Origin: Stappia sp. TSB10P1A
GTDB taxonomy: Bacteria; Pseudomonadota; Alphaproteobacteria; Rhizobiales; Stappiaceae
Direction of reading: 5' to 3'
Assembly (NCBI RefSeq): GCF_900185725.1
Contig: NZ_FYAU01000036.1
Location: 682,001 to 746,000, forward strand
Length of the DNA: 64,000 bases
The notes under the pieces were generated by a model. The model did not search any database and was not told where the DNA came from. It worked only from the letters and a program-made list of their open reading frames with translations. The number at the start of each line of letters is the position of its first letter. Positions within the stretch are counted from its first letter, which is position 1. The translations under genes were made by a program, and so were the position numbers. Shown here one piece after another: positions 1 to 8,817 of this stretch.

Positions 1-1
1 G

Positions 2-49
2 CGCATCTATTCCAACTGGGGCACGGAACGGCCGGCACCGAAGAAGTGA
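2..49 (+). CDS. C-terminal end of an upstream gene, probably ABC transporter permease (partial)
   Basis: An open frame enters from the left edge and ends RIYSNWGTERPAPKK before a TGA at 47-49. Only 15 residues are visible, so the family cannot be read directly. The basic tail, the same strand and the position 126 bp ahead of an importer ATPase fit the permease of an Fe(III)/polyamine-type ABC system; that identity is inference from operon order. Confidence 0.45.
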   Translation, partial: RIYSNWGTERPAPKK

Positions 50-175
50 GCCGGCGGATCCGCTGTCATGCGATCCTCACACAGTCATGCGAAGGGGCTC
101 GGCTGCGGGCGGCTCCCGCACCGCCGCGCCCCTCGTCAGGCCGCTTTCCCGATCCGAACACAGAACCGGAGTCCC

Positions 176-1228
176 ATGTCGGTTTCCCTTCGCGCGCTGA
201 CCAAGCGCTTCGGCCAGCAGACGGCCGTCCGCGACATCTCGCTGGACGTGGAGGCGGGCAGCTTCTTCGCCATTCTGGGTCCCTCCGGCTGCGGCAAATC
301 GACCTTGCTGCGGCTGATCGCCGGACTGGAGACGCCGGACGGAGGCGAGATCGCCATCGGCGGCGAGACGGTCGCCTCCCGCTCCCGCCATGTGCCGCCG
401 GAAGCGCGCAATGTCGGCGTCGTGTTCCAGTCCTATGCGCTGTGGCCGCATATGAGCGTGCGCGACAACGTCGCCTTTCCGGTCGAAAGCGCCGGCCTTG
501 CCGCCAGCGACCGCAAGCAACGGGTCGAGGGCAGCCTCGACAAGGTGGGGCTCTCGGCCTTCGCGGCGCGCAAGCCCGCCTCGCTGTCGGGCGGCCAACG
601 CCAGCGCGTCGCCCTCGCCCGCTGCCTTGCCCAGCAGGCCGGCACCATCCTGATGGACGAGCCGCTTGCCAATCTCGACCCGCATCTGCGCCAGTCGATG
701 GAGGAGGAACTGGCGCTGTTCCATCGCCAGACCGGGGCGACGACGCTCTACATCACCCACGACCAGCGCGAGGCGATGGCGCTGGCCGACCGCATCGCCA
801 TCCTGTGGGAGGGGCGCCTGCTGCAGGCGGCGAGCCCCGAGACGGTCTATCTGCGCCCGGCGAGCGAATCGGTGGCGCGCTTCATCGGCCGCACGGCGCT
901 GACCCGCGTCGAGGTGGAGACGGTGGGGGCCGGATTGGCCCGGGTGCGCGCCGGCGCCCACGCTCTCGAGGTTCGCGCCGCGCCGCAGGCGCGCGCCGGC
1001 GCGGGCACGGTGATGCTGCGGCCCGAAGACGTCGAGATTGCCGGAGACGATGGCGCGCCGCGCGCAAGGGTGCTGCATGCAAGCTATCGCGGCGGTTTCT
1101 TCGAGGCGACGGCGACCCTTGCCGGCATCGACGAACCGCTGGTGCTGCACCTTGCCCGCAGGGTGGCGCCCGGCGAGGAGGTGCCGGTGCGTCTCGCCGG
1201 CGGCTGGCTGCTGCCGCAGGACGGCTGA
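176..1228 (+). CDS. ABC transporter ATP-binding protein, FbpC/PotA type
   Basis: This 350-residue importer ATPase energises uptake of a small substrate (ferric iron, polyamine or similar) through an inner-membrane permease. Walker A GPSGCGKS is at about residues 35-42, the Q-loop Gln near 85, the LSGGQ signature at 137-141, Walker B ILMDEP near 158-163 and the switch His in ITHDQ near 195. The last ~110 residues match the TOBE-type regulatory domain of this class. The start at 176 is chosen because GGAG lies just upstream and homologues begin with MSxSLRxLTKRF-like sequence; an in-frame start at 68 lacks family support. The substrate cannot be read from the ATPase alone. Confidence 0.88.
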   Translation: MSVSLRALTKRFGQQTAVRDISLDVEAGSFFAILGPSGCGKSTLLRLIAGLETPDGGEIAIGGETVASRSRHVPPEARNVGVVFQSYALWPHMSVRDNVAFPVESAGLAASDRKQRVEGSLDKVGLSAFAARKPASLSGGQRQRVALARCLAQQAGTILMDEPLANLDPHLRQSMEEELALFHRQTGATTLYITHDQREAMALADRIAILWEGRLLQAASPETVYLRPASESVARFIGRTALTRVEVETVGAGLARVRAGAHALEVRAAPQARAGAGTVMLRPEDVEIAGDDGAPRARVLHASYRGGFFEATATLAGIDEPLVLHLARRVAPGEEVPVRLAGGWLLPQDG

Positions 1229-1232
1229 TCCC

Positions 1233-1270
1233 CAATCGCCGGGCCCCAATCGCCGGATCACAATCGCCGG
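1233..1270. repeat. 14-bp-period tandem repeat behind a stop codon
   Basis: The core CAATCGCCGG occurs at 1233-1242, 1247-1256 and 1261-1270, exactly 14 bp apart, beginning a few bases after the ATPase stop codon. It lies ahead of the shared terminator and codes for nothing visible. Confidence 0.8.
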
Positions 1271-1310
1271 CCGGCACGCGCCCCCTTCAAAAGGGGCAAG
1301 CCCCTCAAAA

Positions 1311-1348
1311 GCAAAGACCGCCGCGGAGGGATCCGCGGCGGTCTTTGC
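1311..1348. terminator. Bidirectional hairpin terminator
   Basis: A perfect 17-bp stem (arms 1311-1327 and 1332-1348) encloses a GGGA loop, with short A and T tracts on the flanks. It sits between the convergent ABC ATPase gene and mucR and can serve both. Confidence 0.85.
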
Positions 1349-1413
1349 TTTATGGCCGAAATCTCAAGGTCGACGTTCCGGCCCTACAGCCGCGCCAGAC
1401 CTTTCGGCAGGGC

Positions 1414-1830
1414 TTAGCGGCCGCGCTTGCGCTGCTGGCCGAGGCCCATCTTCTTGGCCAGTTCCGAACGGGCCGCCGCGTAGTTCGGCGCGACCATCGG
1501 ATAGTCGCTCGGCAGGCCCCACTTCTCGCGGTACTCTTCCGGCGACATGTCGTAATGGGTGCGCAGGTGCCGCTTGAGCGACTTGAACTTCTTTCCGTCC
1601 TCAAGGCAGATGATGTAGTCGGGCGTCACCGACTTCTTCACCGGAACGGCCGGACGCAGCGGCTCCGGCTCGGGCTCGACGGTCGAGCCGCTGGTCCGCT
1701 GGAGCGCATTGTAAACCTCGTTGATCAGACCGGCGAGGTCGGACGAGGCAACGGTGTTGTTGGACACATAGGCCGAGACGATTTCGGCGGTCAGGTCGAT
1801 GAGATTGTCGTCGGCGACCGTATCAGTCAT
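1414..1830 (-). CDS. mucR: MucR/Ros family transcriptional regulator
   Basis: MucR proteins are small zinc-finger, AT-rich-DNA-binding regulators that control surface polysaccharide, motility and cell-cycle genes in Hyphomicrobiales. The 138-residue product has an N-terminal oligomerisation half and the conserved core [20 protein letters not shown]. The zinc site reads C75-x2-D78-x9-H88-x3-H92, the Cys-Asp-His-His variant known in this family, followed by the conserved [19 protein letters not shown] block. The start at 1830 has GGTGGA upstream; a longer frame to 1878 adds 16 poorly conserved residues. Some 350 bp of AT-rich sequence lies upstream, a plausible site for autoregulation. Confidence 0.93.
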   Translation of the reverse strand: MTDTVADDNLIDLTAEIVSAYVSNNTVASSDLAGLINEVYNALQRTSGSTVEPEPEPLRPAVPVKKSVTPDYIICLEDGKKFKSLKRHLRTHYDMSPEEYREKWGLPSDYPMVAPNYAAARSELAKKMGLGQQRKRGR

Positions 1831-2180
1831 TATTCCACCCATCAGTTTATTCGGAACTTTTGCGAAATAGACCGACAAAAGTACGGTCAGACAAGCTCAG
1901 CGTACTGTTTCGTTACTGACGCGAGGCAATATCTGACTACGATTCTGCCGACCGAAAGCCATGTGTGTCGTATATATCGACAAAAAGGCAATCACAAGAG
2001 AAATTTTTGAATGAAACCCATGTAGCCAGATCGCGTTGCCAATCGATTGCCAAGGACGAACTAGATTTCGCAAAAACAAGAAAAGCAGATTGCGAATAAA
2101 AAGGCGAAATCAGGGCAGTTTCCCGGCCCGCCGCGAACCCGCACCCGCACAGCGGCGCGGACGCGCGGCGGCTTCGCCGT
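1831..2180. promoter_or_regulatory. AT-rich mucR upstream region
   Basis: This 350-bp gap separates mrpG from mucR, both on the minus strand. From about 1900 to 2110 it is markedly richer in A/T than the surroundings, with A- and T-tracts near 1980-2010 and 2070-2105. A 7-bp direct repeat TTGCCAA lies at 2036-2042 and 2047-2053, around the palindrome CAATCGATTG. It probably holds the mucR promoter and MucR binding sites; no start site can be fixed. Confidence 0.5.
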
Positions 2181-2516
2181 TCAGGTGTCGCGCTTGCCCA
2201 TCTCGTCGATATGGGTATCGGAGCAGGGCCGGTAGCCGACTTCGTAGGACGCCTTGGCCAGAAGATGCGCGGCGACGGGCGCCGTCAGCAGGAAGAACAC
2301 CACGCCTGCGAGCGCCCGCGTCAGCACGTCCACCTCGCCGGTATGGACCGCCAGGGCGATCAGCATGAGGCCCGAGCCGAGCGTACCGGCCTTCGATCCG
2401 GCATGCATCCGCATGTAGACGTCCTTCAGCCGCAACAGGCCGAGCGTGGCGATCAGCGAGAAGGCCGACCCGATCACGAGGACCAGACCGACGGCAATTT
2501 CGAGAAACGGGGTCAT
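2181..2516 (-). CDS. mrpG: Mrp/Pha Na+(K+)/H+ antiporter subunit G
   Basis: The last subunit (111 aa) of the multi-subunit Mrp cation/proton antiporter. Three hydrophobic segments are visible and the core [20 protein letters not shown] is the MnhG/PhaG signature. Its ATG overlaps the mrpF stop by 4 bp (ATGA), implying translational coupling. It is the promoter-distal gene of the operon transcribed leftward from about 8.15 kb. Confidence 0.93.
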   Translation of the reverse strand: MTPFLEIAVGLVLVIGSAFSLIATLGLLRLKDVYMRMHAGSKAGTLGSGLMLIALAVHTGEVDVLTRALAGVVFFLLTAPVAAHLLAKASYEVGYRPCSDTHIDEMGKRDT

Positions 2517-2914
2517 CGTGCGCCCTCCCCTTGCGGTGCGGCAGAGCCGGCGACATTCGCTTTCGACCGCCCTTCGCGCAGTTCGGTCTCGCGGATCTCG
2601 TCGACGATCGTCGGATCGCGGGCAAGGCCGCGGTTGAGCACGAAACGGGCGAAGGCGACCGTCGCGAGGAACCCGACAAGGCCGAGCGCGATGGCGATGT
2701 CGACATAGAGGAAATAGTCGGTCTGCACGCCGATGGCGGCGATATAGCCGATGCCCACCGCCACCAGCATGTCGAGCGCGACAACCCGGTCCGGAAGGGT
2801 CGGCCCCCTGACGATGCGCAACACGATCAGCACGAAAGCCACCGTCAGCACGGCGAGCGAGATGTTGACACACACGTCCAGGAAAGCGGACGAGAATTCG
2901 GCAAGGCCGCTCAT
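2513..2914 (-). CDS. mrpF: Mrp/Pha antiporter subunit F
   Basis: This 133-residue membrane subunit has three predicted helices and the MrpF hallmark [18 protein letters not shown] between helices one and two. The C-terminal ~40 residues are charged and longer than in many MrpF proteins (roughly 90 aa). Start and stop overlap both neighbours by 4 bp, so it is part of one tightly coupled operon. Confidence 0.92.
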   Translation of the reverse strand: MSGLAEFSSAFLDVCVNISLAVLTVAFVLIVLRIVRGPTLPDRVVALDMLVAVGIGYIAAIGVQTDYFLYVDIAIALGLVGFLATVAFARFVLNRGLARDPTIVDEIRETELREGRSKANVAGSAAPQGEGAR

Positions 2915-3387
2915 CGGAAGGCCTCCAGGATCTTGCGTTCGAAGCTGTTCTTGATGTCGTCGATGGTCGCCTGCTTGTCCGGCACGTCGATGCAGTGGAT
3001 GTAGAGCGTGCTGCGGTCGTCGGACACGTCGACGGACAGGGTGCCCGGCGTCAGCGTGATCAGATTGGCGAGCATGGTGATCTCGAAATCCCGGTCGACG
3101 GTGAGCGGATAGGCAATGATGCCGGGCTTCAGCTCGATCTTCGGCCGCAGGACGATGGAGGCGACCCTCACCGCCGACAGCACCAGTTCGTAGACGAATG
3201 TCATCGCCAGGACGAAAATCAGCCAGAACCGCCGCAGATAGCGATCGGACCCGGCCTGCTCGCGGATGAGGTAGAGCGCCATCGTGCCCAGCAGGAAGCC
3301 GAACAGCAGGTTGACTTCGGCAAAGCTGCCGGTGACCGCGCCCCAGGCAAGCGCCAGCAGGATGTTGATGAGGAAAAGGCCGGTCAT
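2911..3387 (-). CDS. mrpE: Mrp/Pha antiporter subunit E
   Basis: A 158-residue MrpE/MnhE/PhaE subunit with two or three N-terminal helices followed by a cytoplasmic domain. The segment [19 protein letters not shown] is the conserved MrpE block. Its start overlaps the mrpD stop (3384-3387) and its stop overlaps the mrpF start. Confidence 0.92.
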   Translation of the reverse strand: MTGLFLINILLALAWGAVTGSFAEVNLLFGFLLGTMALYLIREQAGSDRYLRRFWLIFVLAMTFVYELVLSAVRVASIVLRPKIELKPGIIAYPLTVDRDFEITMLANLITLTPGTLSVDVSDDRSTLYIHCIDVPDKQATIDDIKNSFERKILEAFR

Positions 3388-4967
3388 TGGACGGTATCTC
3401 CGAAGACGGACCGCAGGTAGCCGAGCGGCTCGACAAGGGTCAAGGCACCGCGCTGCGCCACCTGCATCATGAACTCGGGCTGCAGGCCGATCAGCACCAC
3501 CAGGCCGAGCAGCAGGCCGATGGGAAGCCAGACGCCGGGGCCGCGCACCTCGTCCGGGACGACAAGGGTCGCGGTCAACTGGCCGTCGGCGGTGCCTTCC
3601 GCGCCGCCGCGCCAGAACGCGTAGATCCAGACGCGGCCGACCGCGATGGTGGTCAGCAAGCCGGTGAGCAGGATGGCGCCGGCGATCCAGCCATGGCCGT
3701 CCTGCAGGGCCGCGTCGACCAGCAGCACCTTCGGCCAGAACCCGGAGAACGGCGGCAGGCCCGACACGGCGAAAGCCAGCATCAGGAAGACGGCGGCGAG
3801 CACCGGGCTCGCCCGGTAAAGGCCGCCGAGTTCGCGCATCGAATAGGAGCCGCCGAGCGCCCGCATGACGCCCGCCGCCATGTAGAGCGCCGTCATCACG
3901 AGGATCGAATGAACCGCGTAGAAGATCGCTCCGGCCATGGCCGGCGCGGTGCCGATGGCAAGGCCGGCCAGCATCGAGCCGATGCCGGAGATGACGAGAA
4001 AGCCGAGCAGGCGGCGCAGGTCCGTCTGGGCCAGCGCGCCGATCACGCCGGTCAGCATCGTCGCAATGGCGACGACGGCGATCAGGTCGGACAGCATCAG
4101 CCTTGCATCCGGCAGCAGCACGCCGAAGATCCGCAGCAGGGCATAGACGCCGACCTTGGTCAGCAGGCCGGCGAAGAGGGCCGCCACGACGATCCGCGGC
4201 GTATGGTAGGAGGCCGGCAGCCAGAAATTGACCGGGAAGGCCGCCGCCTTCATGGCGAAGGCCAGGAAATACAGCACCGCCACGGTCATCAGCGGCCCCT
4301 CGAAGCCGCCCGCCGCCGCCTTGCGCGCGATGTCGGCCATGTTCAGCGTGCCGAGGATGCCATAGAGCAGGCCGGTGGCGATCAGGAACAGGGTCGTGGC
4401 AACGATGTTGAGCAGGGCGTATTTCACCGCACCGTCGAGCTGCGCGCGCTCGTTGCCGAGCACCAGCATGCCGAAGGACGAGATCAGCAGAACCTCGAAC
4501 CAGACATAGAGATTGAAGATGTCGCCGGTCAGGAAGGCGCCGCAAACGCCGGTCATCAGCAACAGCAGGAACGGATAGAAGCCGTAGCGGCGGCCGGACT
4601 TGTCGATGTCGTTGATGCCGAAGACGGCCGCGGCGAGCGCCACGATCGACGACACCAGCGCCAGCGTCGCCCCCATGGCATCGACCGTGAACGCAATGCC
4701 GAAAGGCGGCAGCCAGTTGCCGGCGACCATGGTCAGCACGCCCTTGTCGAGCACGCGGGCAAGCAGGCCGGCGCAGGCGAGCACCAGCAGCGTCAGGAAG
4801 ATGATCGCCACCTTCGGCTGCGCGTCGGTGTTCTTGCGCGTCATCAGGCAGAGCGCACCGCCGAGGATGGTGATCAGCAGCGGCGCCACAATCAGCCAGT
4901 CGCCCGGCGGCACCGGATCCATCCGCATGGCCTGCGAGAGATCAACGGGGTAGTCGGAAGCGGCCAT
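3384..4967 (-). CDS. mrpD: Mrp/Pha antiporter subunit D (NuoN-like)
   Basis: A 527-residue polytopic subunit homologous to complex I NuoL/M/N proton channels. Around fourteen hydrophobic helices are visible. The segment [20 protein letters not shown] contains the family's conserved membrane glutamate, and [20 protein letters not shown] the NuoL/M/N-type lysine/histidine region. With MrpA it forms the likely ion-translocating core. It starts 2 bp after the mrpC stop and overlaps mrpE by 4 bp. Confidence 0.95.
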   Translation of the reverse strand: MAASDYPVDLSQAMRMDPVPPGDWLIVAPLLITILGGALCLMTRKNTDAQPKVAIIFLTLLVLACAGLLARVLDKGVLTMVAGNWLPPFGIAFTVDAMGATLALVSSIVALAAAVFGINDIDKSGRRYGFYPFLLLLMTGVCGAFLTGDIFNLYVWFEVLLISSFGMLVLGNERAQLDGAVKYALLNIVATTLFLIATGLLYGILGTLNMADIARKAAAGGFEGPLMTVAVLYFLAFAMKAAAFPVNFWLPASYHTPRIVVAALFAGLLTKVGVYALLRIFGVLLPDARLMLSDLIAVVAIATMLTGVIGALAQTDLRRLLGFLVISGIGSMLAGLAIGTAPAMAGAIFYAVHSILVMTALYMAAGVMRALGGSYSMRELGGLYRASPVLAAVFLMLAFAVSGLPPFSGFWPKVLLVDAALQDGHGWIAGAILLTGLLTTIAVGRVWIYAFWRGGAEGTADGQLTATLVVPDEVRGPGVWLPIGLLLGLVVLIGLQPEFMMQVAQRGALTLVEPLGYLRSVFGDTVQ

Positions 4968-4969
4968 GC

Positions 4970-5347
4970 TCAGTATCCCTGCGGCGGGGCGGTTTCACCG
5001 GTGGGCTCGGCAACGCGCATCTCGACGACATTGTCGGTGCCCAGTTCCTGATAGGCGCGGTAGGCCAGCACCAGCAGGAAGGCGAAGAAGGAGAAGGAAA
5101 TGACGATCGCCGTCAGGATCAGCGCCTGCGGCAGCGGGTTGGCGATCGTCACGTCCGGCACCTGCAGCGCTGCCGGAATGACCGGCGGCACCTCTCGCAG
5201 CAGCCGGCCGGAGGTGAAGATCAGCAGGTTCACCGCATTGCCGAAAATGGCGACGCCGAGCAGCACGCGCACCAACTGGCGCGACATCAGCAGATACACG
5301 GCGACCGAGAAGAACAGGCCGATCAGAATGGCAAAGGCGGGTTCCAT
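4970..5347 (-). CDS. mrpC: Mrp/Pha antiporter subunit C (NuoK-like)
   Basis: A 125-residue NuoK-like subunit with three helices. GVAIFGNAVNLLIFTSGRL and PLPQALILTAIVISFSFFAF are the MnhC/PhaC signatures, the second carrying the conserved PLPQALILTAIVI. The ATG shares one base with the mrpB stop (TGATG), indicating coupled translation. Confidence 0.94.
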   Translation of the reverse strand: MEPAFAILIGLFFSVAVYLLMSRQLVRVLLGVAIFGNAVNLLIFTSGRLLREVPPVIPAALQVPDVTIANPLPQALILTAIVISFSFFAFLLVLAYRAYQELGTDNVVEMRVAEPTGETAPPQGY

Positions 5348-5766
5348 CAGTCGCTCTCCCGCTCTTCCAGGCCAAGCGCGATCGAGGTGATGGCCCCAAC
5401 CACGACGAGATAGACGCCGATGTCGAAGAACAGCGGCGTCGACAACGGCACCTCGACACCTAGCATATGCACATACCACCACTGGCTGGTCATGAAGGGC
5501 TGGCCGGTGAACAGCGAGGGCAGGCCCGACACGCCGCCGAGGAACAGGCCGGCAGCGGCGATGCTCATCGGATGGAAGGTGATGGCCCGGCGCACCGCGG
5601 CAACGCCGCAGCCGATGCCGTAGATGGCGAAGGCGGAGGCGGCGATCAGCCCGCCGATGAAGCCGCCGCCCGGTTCGTTATGGCCGCGCAGCAGCACGAA
5701 GATCGAGAAAAGCACCATCAGCGCGGCCAGATAGGGGGCGATGGTGCGGAAGATGACCGTTCTCAC
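5347..5766 (-). CDS. mrpB: Mrp/Pha antiporter subunit B
   Basis: A 139-residue MnhB/PhaB subunit with four helices. The motif [20 protein letters not shown] near residues 26-45 is diagnostic for MrpB and the homologous tail of MrpA. Its start overlaps the mrpA stop by 4 bp. A separate mrpB makes this a seven-gene operon rather than the six-gene type with fused AB. Confidence 0.94.
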   Translation of the reverse strand: MRTVIFRTIAPYLAALMVLFSIFVLLRGHNEPGGGFIGGLIAASAFAIYGIGCGVAAVRRAITFHPMSIAAAGLFLGGVSGLPSLFTGQPFMTSQWWYVHMLGVEVPLSTPLFFDIGVYLVVVGAITSIALGLEERESD

Positions 5767-8153
5767 AGGCGTGCCTCCCCGCTCTTCTGCAGCGCCTCGT
5801 CACCGGCGGCGCGGTCGAACGCCTCCTCCCTGGCATGTTTCGGCCGCACCCGGATCAGCGCCAGCACGCAGAGGCCGGCGAGCATGACCACGGCGATCTC
5901 GCCGAAGGTGTCGAAGCCGCGGAAGTCGACGAGGATCACGTTCACGATATTGCGCCCATGGGCGATGGTGCGGCTGTAGGTCTCGAAGAAGTCCGACAGC
6001 GACCGGTCGAAGGGCAGTTCGGTGACGCGCATCAGCAGCGCCGCCAGCCCGACGCCGACGCCGAGCGCGATGGTGCCCTGCACCACGCGGGGCACCAGCG
6101 GGCGGTGGTCGCGCGGGCGCAGGTTGAGGCGCGTCATCACCAGCGCCAGGATCACCACCGACAGGGTCTCGACCATGAACTGGGTGAAGGACAGGTCGGG
6201 GGCGCCGAACAGCATGAAGATGACCGCGACGGCAAAGCCCTGGATACCGAGCGAGACGATGGCGGTCAGGCGGGTCTTGGCGATCAGGACGGCGATGAGA
6301 CCGCTGACGGCGATCGCCAGGATGCCCCATTCGTAGAACCGCAGGTCCGGCATCGGCACGGCCGAGGGCCAGTTGCCGGTGAGCGTCAGCGGCACCAGGA
6401 GCGCCAGCGCCGTGACCAGGAAGGTCAGCGTCATATAGACGTCCAGCCGGCCGCCCTGGACCAGCCGGGTGAAGCTGCCGGAGAACGAGACGAGGCCGGC
6501 GATGACCTGGTCGAAACCCTTGTCCGGCCCCCAGCCGATGGCCGCGAGCAGGCGCTGCATCTGCGCCCGCAGGACATCGAGCTTGAGATAGAGGACAATG
6601 CCCAGCGCGACGGTGATCAGCGACAGGATGAGGGCCGCGCCGATATAGCCGGGCACGAGATGGACATCGACCACGGTCGCGGTGCCGAGCACCGAAGAGA
6701 CCACCGGCGAGATGAAGTAGACGCCGGTCGCATGGGCCATCACGGCCGCCGCGAGGCCGGCGAGCGAGAGGGCAACCGGCCCGGCATAGAGCAGCACCGG
6801 CCCCTCATGCGCGTGCTTCGGCGTCTCGACCTTCGGCCCGAGGAAGGGCTTCAGCGCCACCGCGGCGGCGATCACCAGCATCAGCGCATTGCCGATCACC
6901 GCGACGGCGGTGATCGTCAGGTGGGCGCCCGACGCCCCCCAGATGCCGTCATAGAGATATTCCTTGGCGATGAAGCCGACGAAGGGCGGCAGGCCCGACA
7001 TCGACAGGGCGGCAAGGCAGGCGGCGGCGAAGGTGATCGGCATCGCCCCGCGCAGGCCGCCGAGCCTGGTCACGTCGCGGGTGCCGGCCTCGTGATCGAT
7101 GGTGCCGGCGACCATGAACAGCGCGCCCTTGAACAGCGAGTGGGCGAGCAGATAGAGCACCGCGCCCTCGATCGCCTTGTCCCAGCTCGTGCCGGTCAGC
7201 ATCACCAGCAGGCCGAGCGAGGCGACCGTGGTGTAGGCGAGCATCAGCTTCAGGTCGGTCTGGCGCACGGCGAGCAGCGTGCCGACCAGCAGCGTGATGC
7301 CGCCGAAGATCGGCAGGATCGTCGTCCACAGCGCCGTGTCGCCGAGCACCGGATGCATGCGCATCAGCAGGTAGACGCCGGCCTTGACCATGGTCGCGGA
7401 GTGCAGGAAGGCGGAGACCGGGGTCGGCGCCTCCATCGCGTTCGGCAGCCAGAAATGGAACGGGAACTGCGCCGACTTGGTGAAGGCGCCGCCCAGCACC
7501 AGCAGCAGCACCAGCGGATAGAGCGCCTGTTCGCGCAGGATGTCGCCGCCGGCGAGCAGCGTCGCCATGTCGGTCACGCCGGTCAGCGCGATGATCATCA
7601 GGAAGCCGGCGAGCAGCAGCAGCCCGCCGCCGCCGGTCACCACCAGCGCCTGCAGCGCGGCGCGGCGCGAGGCGGCGCGCAGGTGATCGAAGCCGATCAG
7701 CAGGAACGAGGTGATCGAGGTCAGTTCCCAGAAGATGAACAGCGTGATCAGGTCGTTGCCGAGCACCAGGCCGAGCATCGCGCCCATGAACAGGAACAGG
7801 AAGGAGAGGAACCGCCCCTGGTGCGGATGGCCCTTCAGATAGCCGCCGGCATAGAGGATGATGAAGGTGCCGATGCCGGAAATGAGCAGCGCGAACAGCG
7901 TCGACAGGCCGTCGACATAGAAGGAGAAGCTGACCCCGTAGGCCGGCACCCAGTCCACCGCCGGCGCAAAACTGGCGCCGCCTGCGACCTCAGGCACGAG
8001 CCCTGCGAAGAACAGGAAGATCGCGGCCGGCACGAGGGCGAGCGGCCAGGCGGCATTGGCTCCCAGCAGCCGCGTCGCGAAGGGGGCGATCGCCGCCGCG
8101 GCAAAGGGAGCGAGGACGGCGGCGAAGGTCGCCTCGGGGCCTGTGATCGACAT
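5763..8153 (-). CDS. mrpA: Mrp/Pha antiporter subunit A (NuoL-like, long form)
   Basis: The largest subunit (796 aa), with an N-terminal NuoL-like proton-channel domain of about 500 residues and a C-terminal extension of MrpB/NuoJ-like helices. [20 protein letters not shown] and [20 protein letters not shown] are conserved NuoL/MrpA blocks, the latter carrying the functional membrane glutamate. [20 protein letters not shown] marks the C-terminal DUF4040-type part. The start at 8153 is preferred over one 12 bp upstream because GAGGAG then falls correctly before the ATG. It is the first gene of the operon; the complex exchanges Na+ or K+ for H+ under alkali or salt stress. Confidence 0.95.
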   Translation of the reverse strand: MSITGPEATFAAVLAPFAAAAIAPFATRLLGANAAWPLALVPAAIFLFFAGLVPEVAGGASFAPAVDWVPAYGVSFSFYVDGLSTLFALLISGIGTFIILYAGGYLKGHPHQGRFLSFLFLFMGAMLGLVLGNDLITLFIFWELTSITSFLLIGFDHLRAASRRAALQALVVTGGGGLLLLAGFLMIIALTGVTDMATLLAGGDILREQALYPLVLLLVLGGAFTKSAQFPFHFWLPNAMEAPTPVSAFLHSATMVKAGVYLLMRMHPVLGDTALWTTILPIFGGITLLVGTLLAVRQTDLKLMLAYTTVASLGLLVMLTGTSWDKAIEGAVLYLLAHSLFKGALFMVAGTIDHEAGTRDVTRLGGLRGAMPITFAAACLAALSMSGLPPFVGFIAKEYLYDGIWGASGAHLTITAVAVIGNALMLVIAAAVALKPFLGPKVETPKHAHEGPVLLYAGPVALSLAGLAAAVMAHATGVYFISPVVSSVLGTATVVDVHLVPGYIGAALILSLITVALGIVLYLKLDVLRAQMQRLLAAIGWGPDKGFDQVIAGLVSFSGSFTRLVQGGRLDVYMTLTFLVTALALLVPLTLTGNWPSAVPMPDLRFYEWGILAIAVSGLIAVLIAKTRLTAIVSLGIQGFAVAVIFMLFGAPDLSFTQFMVETLSVVILALVMTRLNLRPRDHRPLVPRVVQGTIALGVGVGLAALLMRVTELPFDRSLSDFFETYSRTIAHGRNIVNVILVDFRGFDTFGEIAVVMLAGLCVLALIRVRPKHAREEAFDRAAGDEALQKSGEARL

Positions 8154-8389
8154 GTGCCTCCTCAAAAAGATGAAACGAACCGGACAGCCGGGCGATCTGA
8201 CGAATCAGCCCACCCTACGGAGTGTTCATGAAGATTTGCCTCACATATAACCAGCACAACAGGCCGGGCAAGCGATTTAGGGCCGGCGCGTGACAGTTTT
8301 CGCCATCGCCCGCCAAGCCTATTGTCGCAGCGGCCACAGGTTCCTATTTCTGGCAGTCGGAGTTGTCACTTCACCACCGGAGTGCGGAC
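8154..8389. promoter_or_regulatory. Divergent mrpA/msrB control region
   Basis: About 235 bp separate the divergent mrpA and msrB starts. GAGGAG lies just left of 8165 on the minus strand for mrpA and CCGGAG near 8377-8382 for msrB. A locally AT-rich stretch at 8225-8260 could hold promoter elements, but I cannot assign convincing -35/-10 pairs or a specific operator. Confidence 0.4.
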
Positions 8390-8800
8390 ATGACGAACGC
8401 GGACCAGCACAAGAAACTCATGAAGAGCGACGAGGAATGGCGCGCCGAACTGACGCCGGAGCAGTTCCACGTCTTGCGCCGGGCCGGCACGGAGCGCCCG
8501 TTCACCGGCCCTTACTGGAACGTCTTTCGCGGCGGCCTCTATTCCTGCGCCGGCTGCGGCACGCCGCTGTTCCGCTCCGATACCAAGTTCGATGCCGGCT
8601 GCGGCTGGCCGAGCTTCTTCGAGCCGGTGACGCCGGACGCGGTCAGCGAGCACGAGGACCGCTCGCATTTCATGGTGCGCACGGAAGTGCGCTGCGGCAC
8701 CTGCGAGGGGCATCTCGGCCATGTCTTCCCGGACGGCCCGCCGCCGACCGGCCTGCGCTATTGCATGAACGGCACGGCGCTCACCTTCGAGGAAGAGTGA
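8390..8800 (+). CDS. msrB: Peptide-methionine (R)-S-oxide reductase
   Basis: MsrB reduces R-methionine sulfoxide in oxidised proteins with thioredoxin as reductant. The 136-residue protein has all family landmarks: two zinc-binding pairs (CAGC near residue 46 and CGTC near 95), the substrate block [10 protein letters not shown], the GHLGHVF segment and the catalytic Cys in RYCMNG near residue 118. It has no signal peptide, so it is cytoplasmic. The start at 8390 follows a GGAG; an upstream in-frame codon at 8363 has no family support. Confidence 0.96.
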   Translation: MTNADQHKKLMKSDEEWRAELTPEQFHVLRRAGTERPFTGPYWNVFRGGLYSCAGCGTPLFRSDTKFDAGCGWPSFFEPVTPDAVSEHEDRSHFMVRTEVRCGTCEGHLGHVFPDGPPPTGLRYCMNGTALTFEEE

Positions 8801-8817
8801 GGGCCGTCGAGCCGTCC

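Noticed and set aside
3387-5051. Long open frame (554 codons) on the plus strand opposite mrpD/mrpC
   Set aside because: Antisense to conserved membrane genes with the same Arg/Gln/Asp/His bias; no domain or ribosome site.
5835-8231. Long open frame (798 codons) on the plus strand opposite mrpA
   Set aside because: It is antisense to a clearly conserved gene, is dominated by Arg/Gln/Asp/His-rich sequence typical of the complement of GC-rich genes, and has no recognisable domain.
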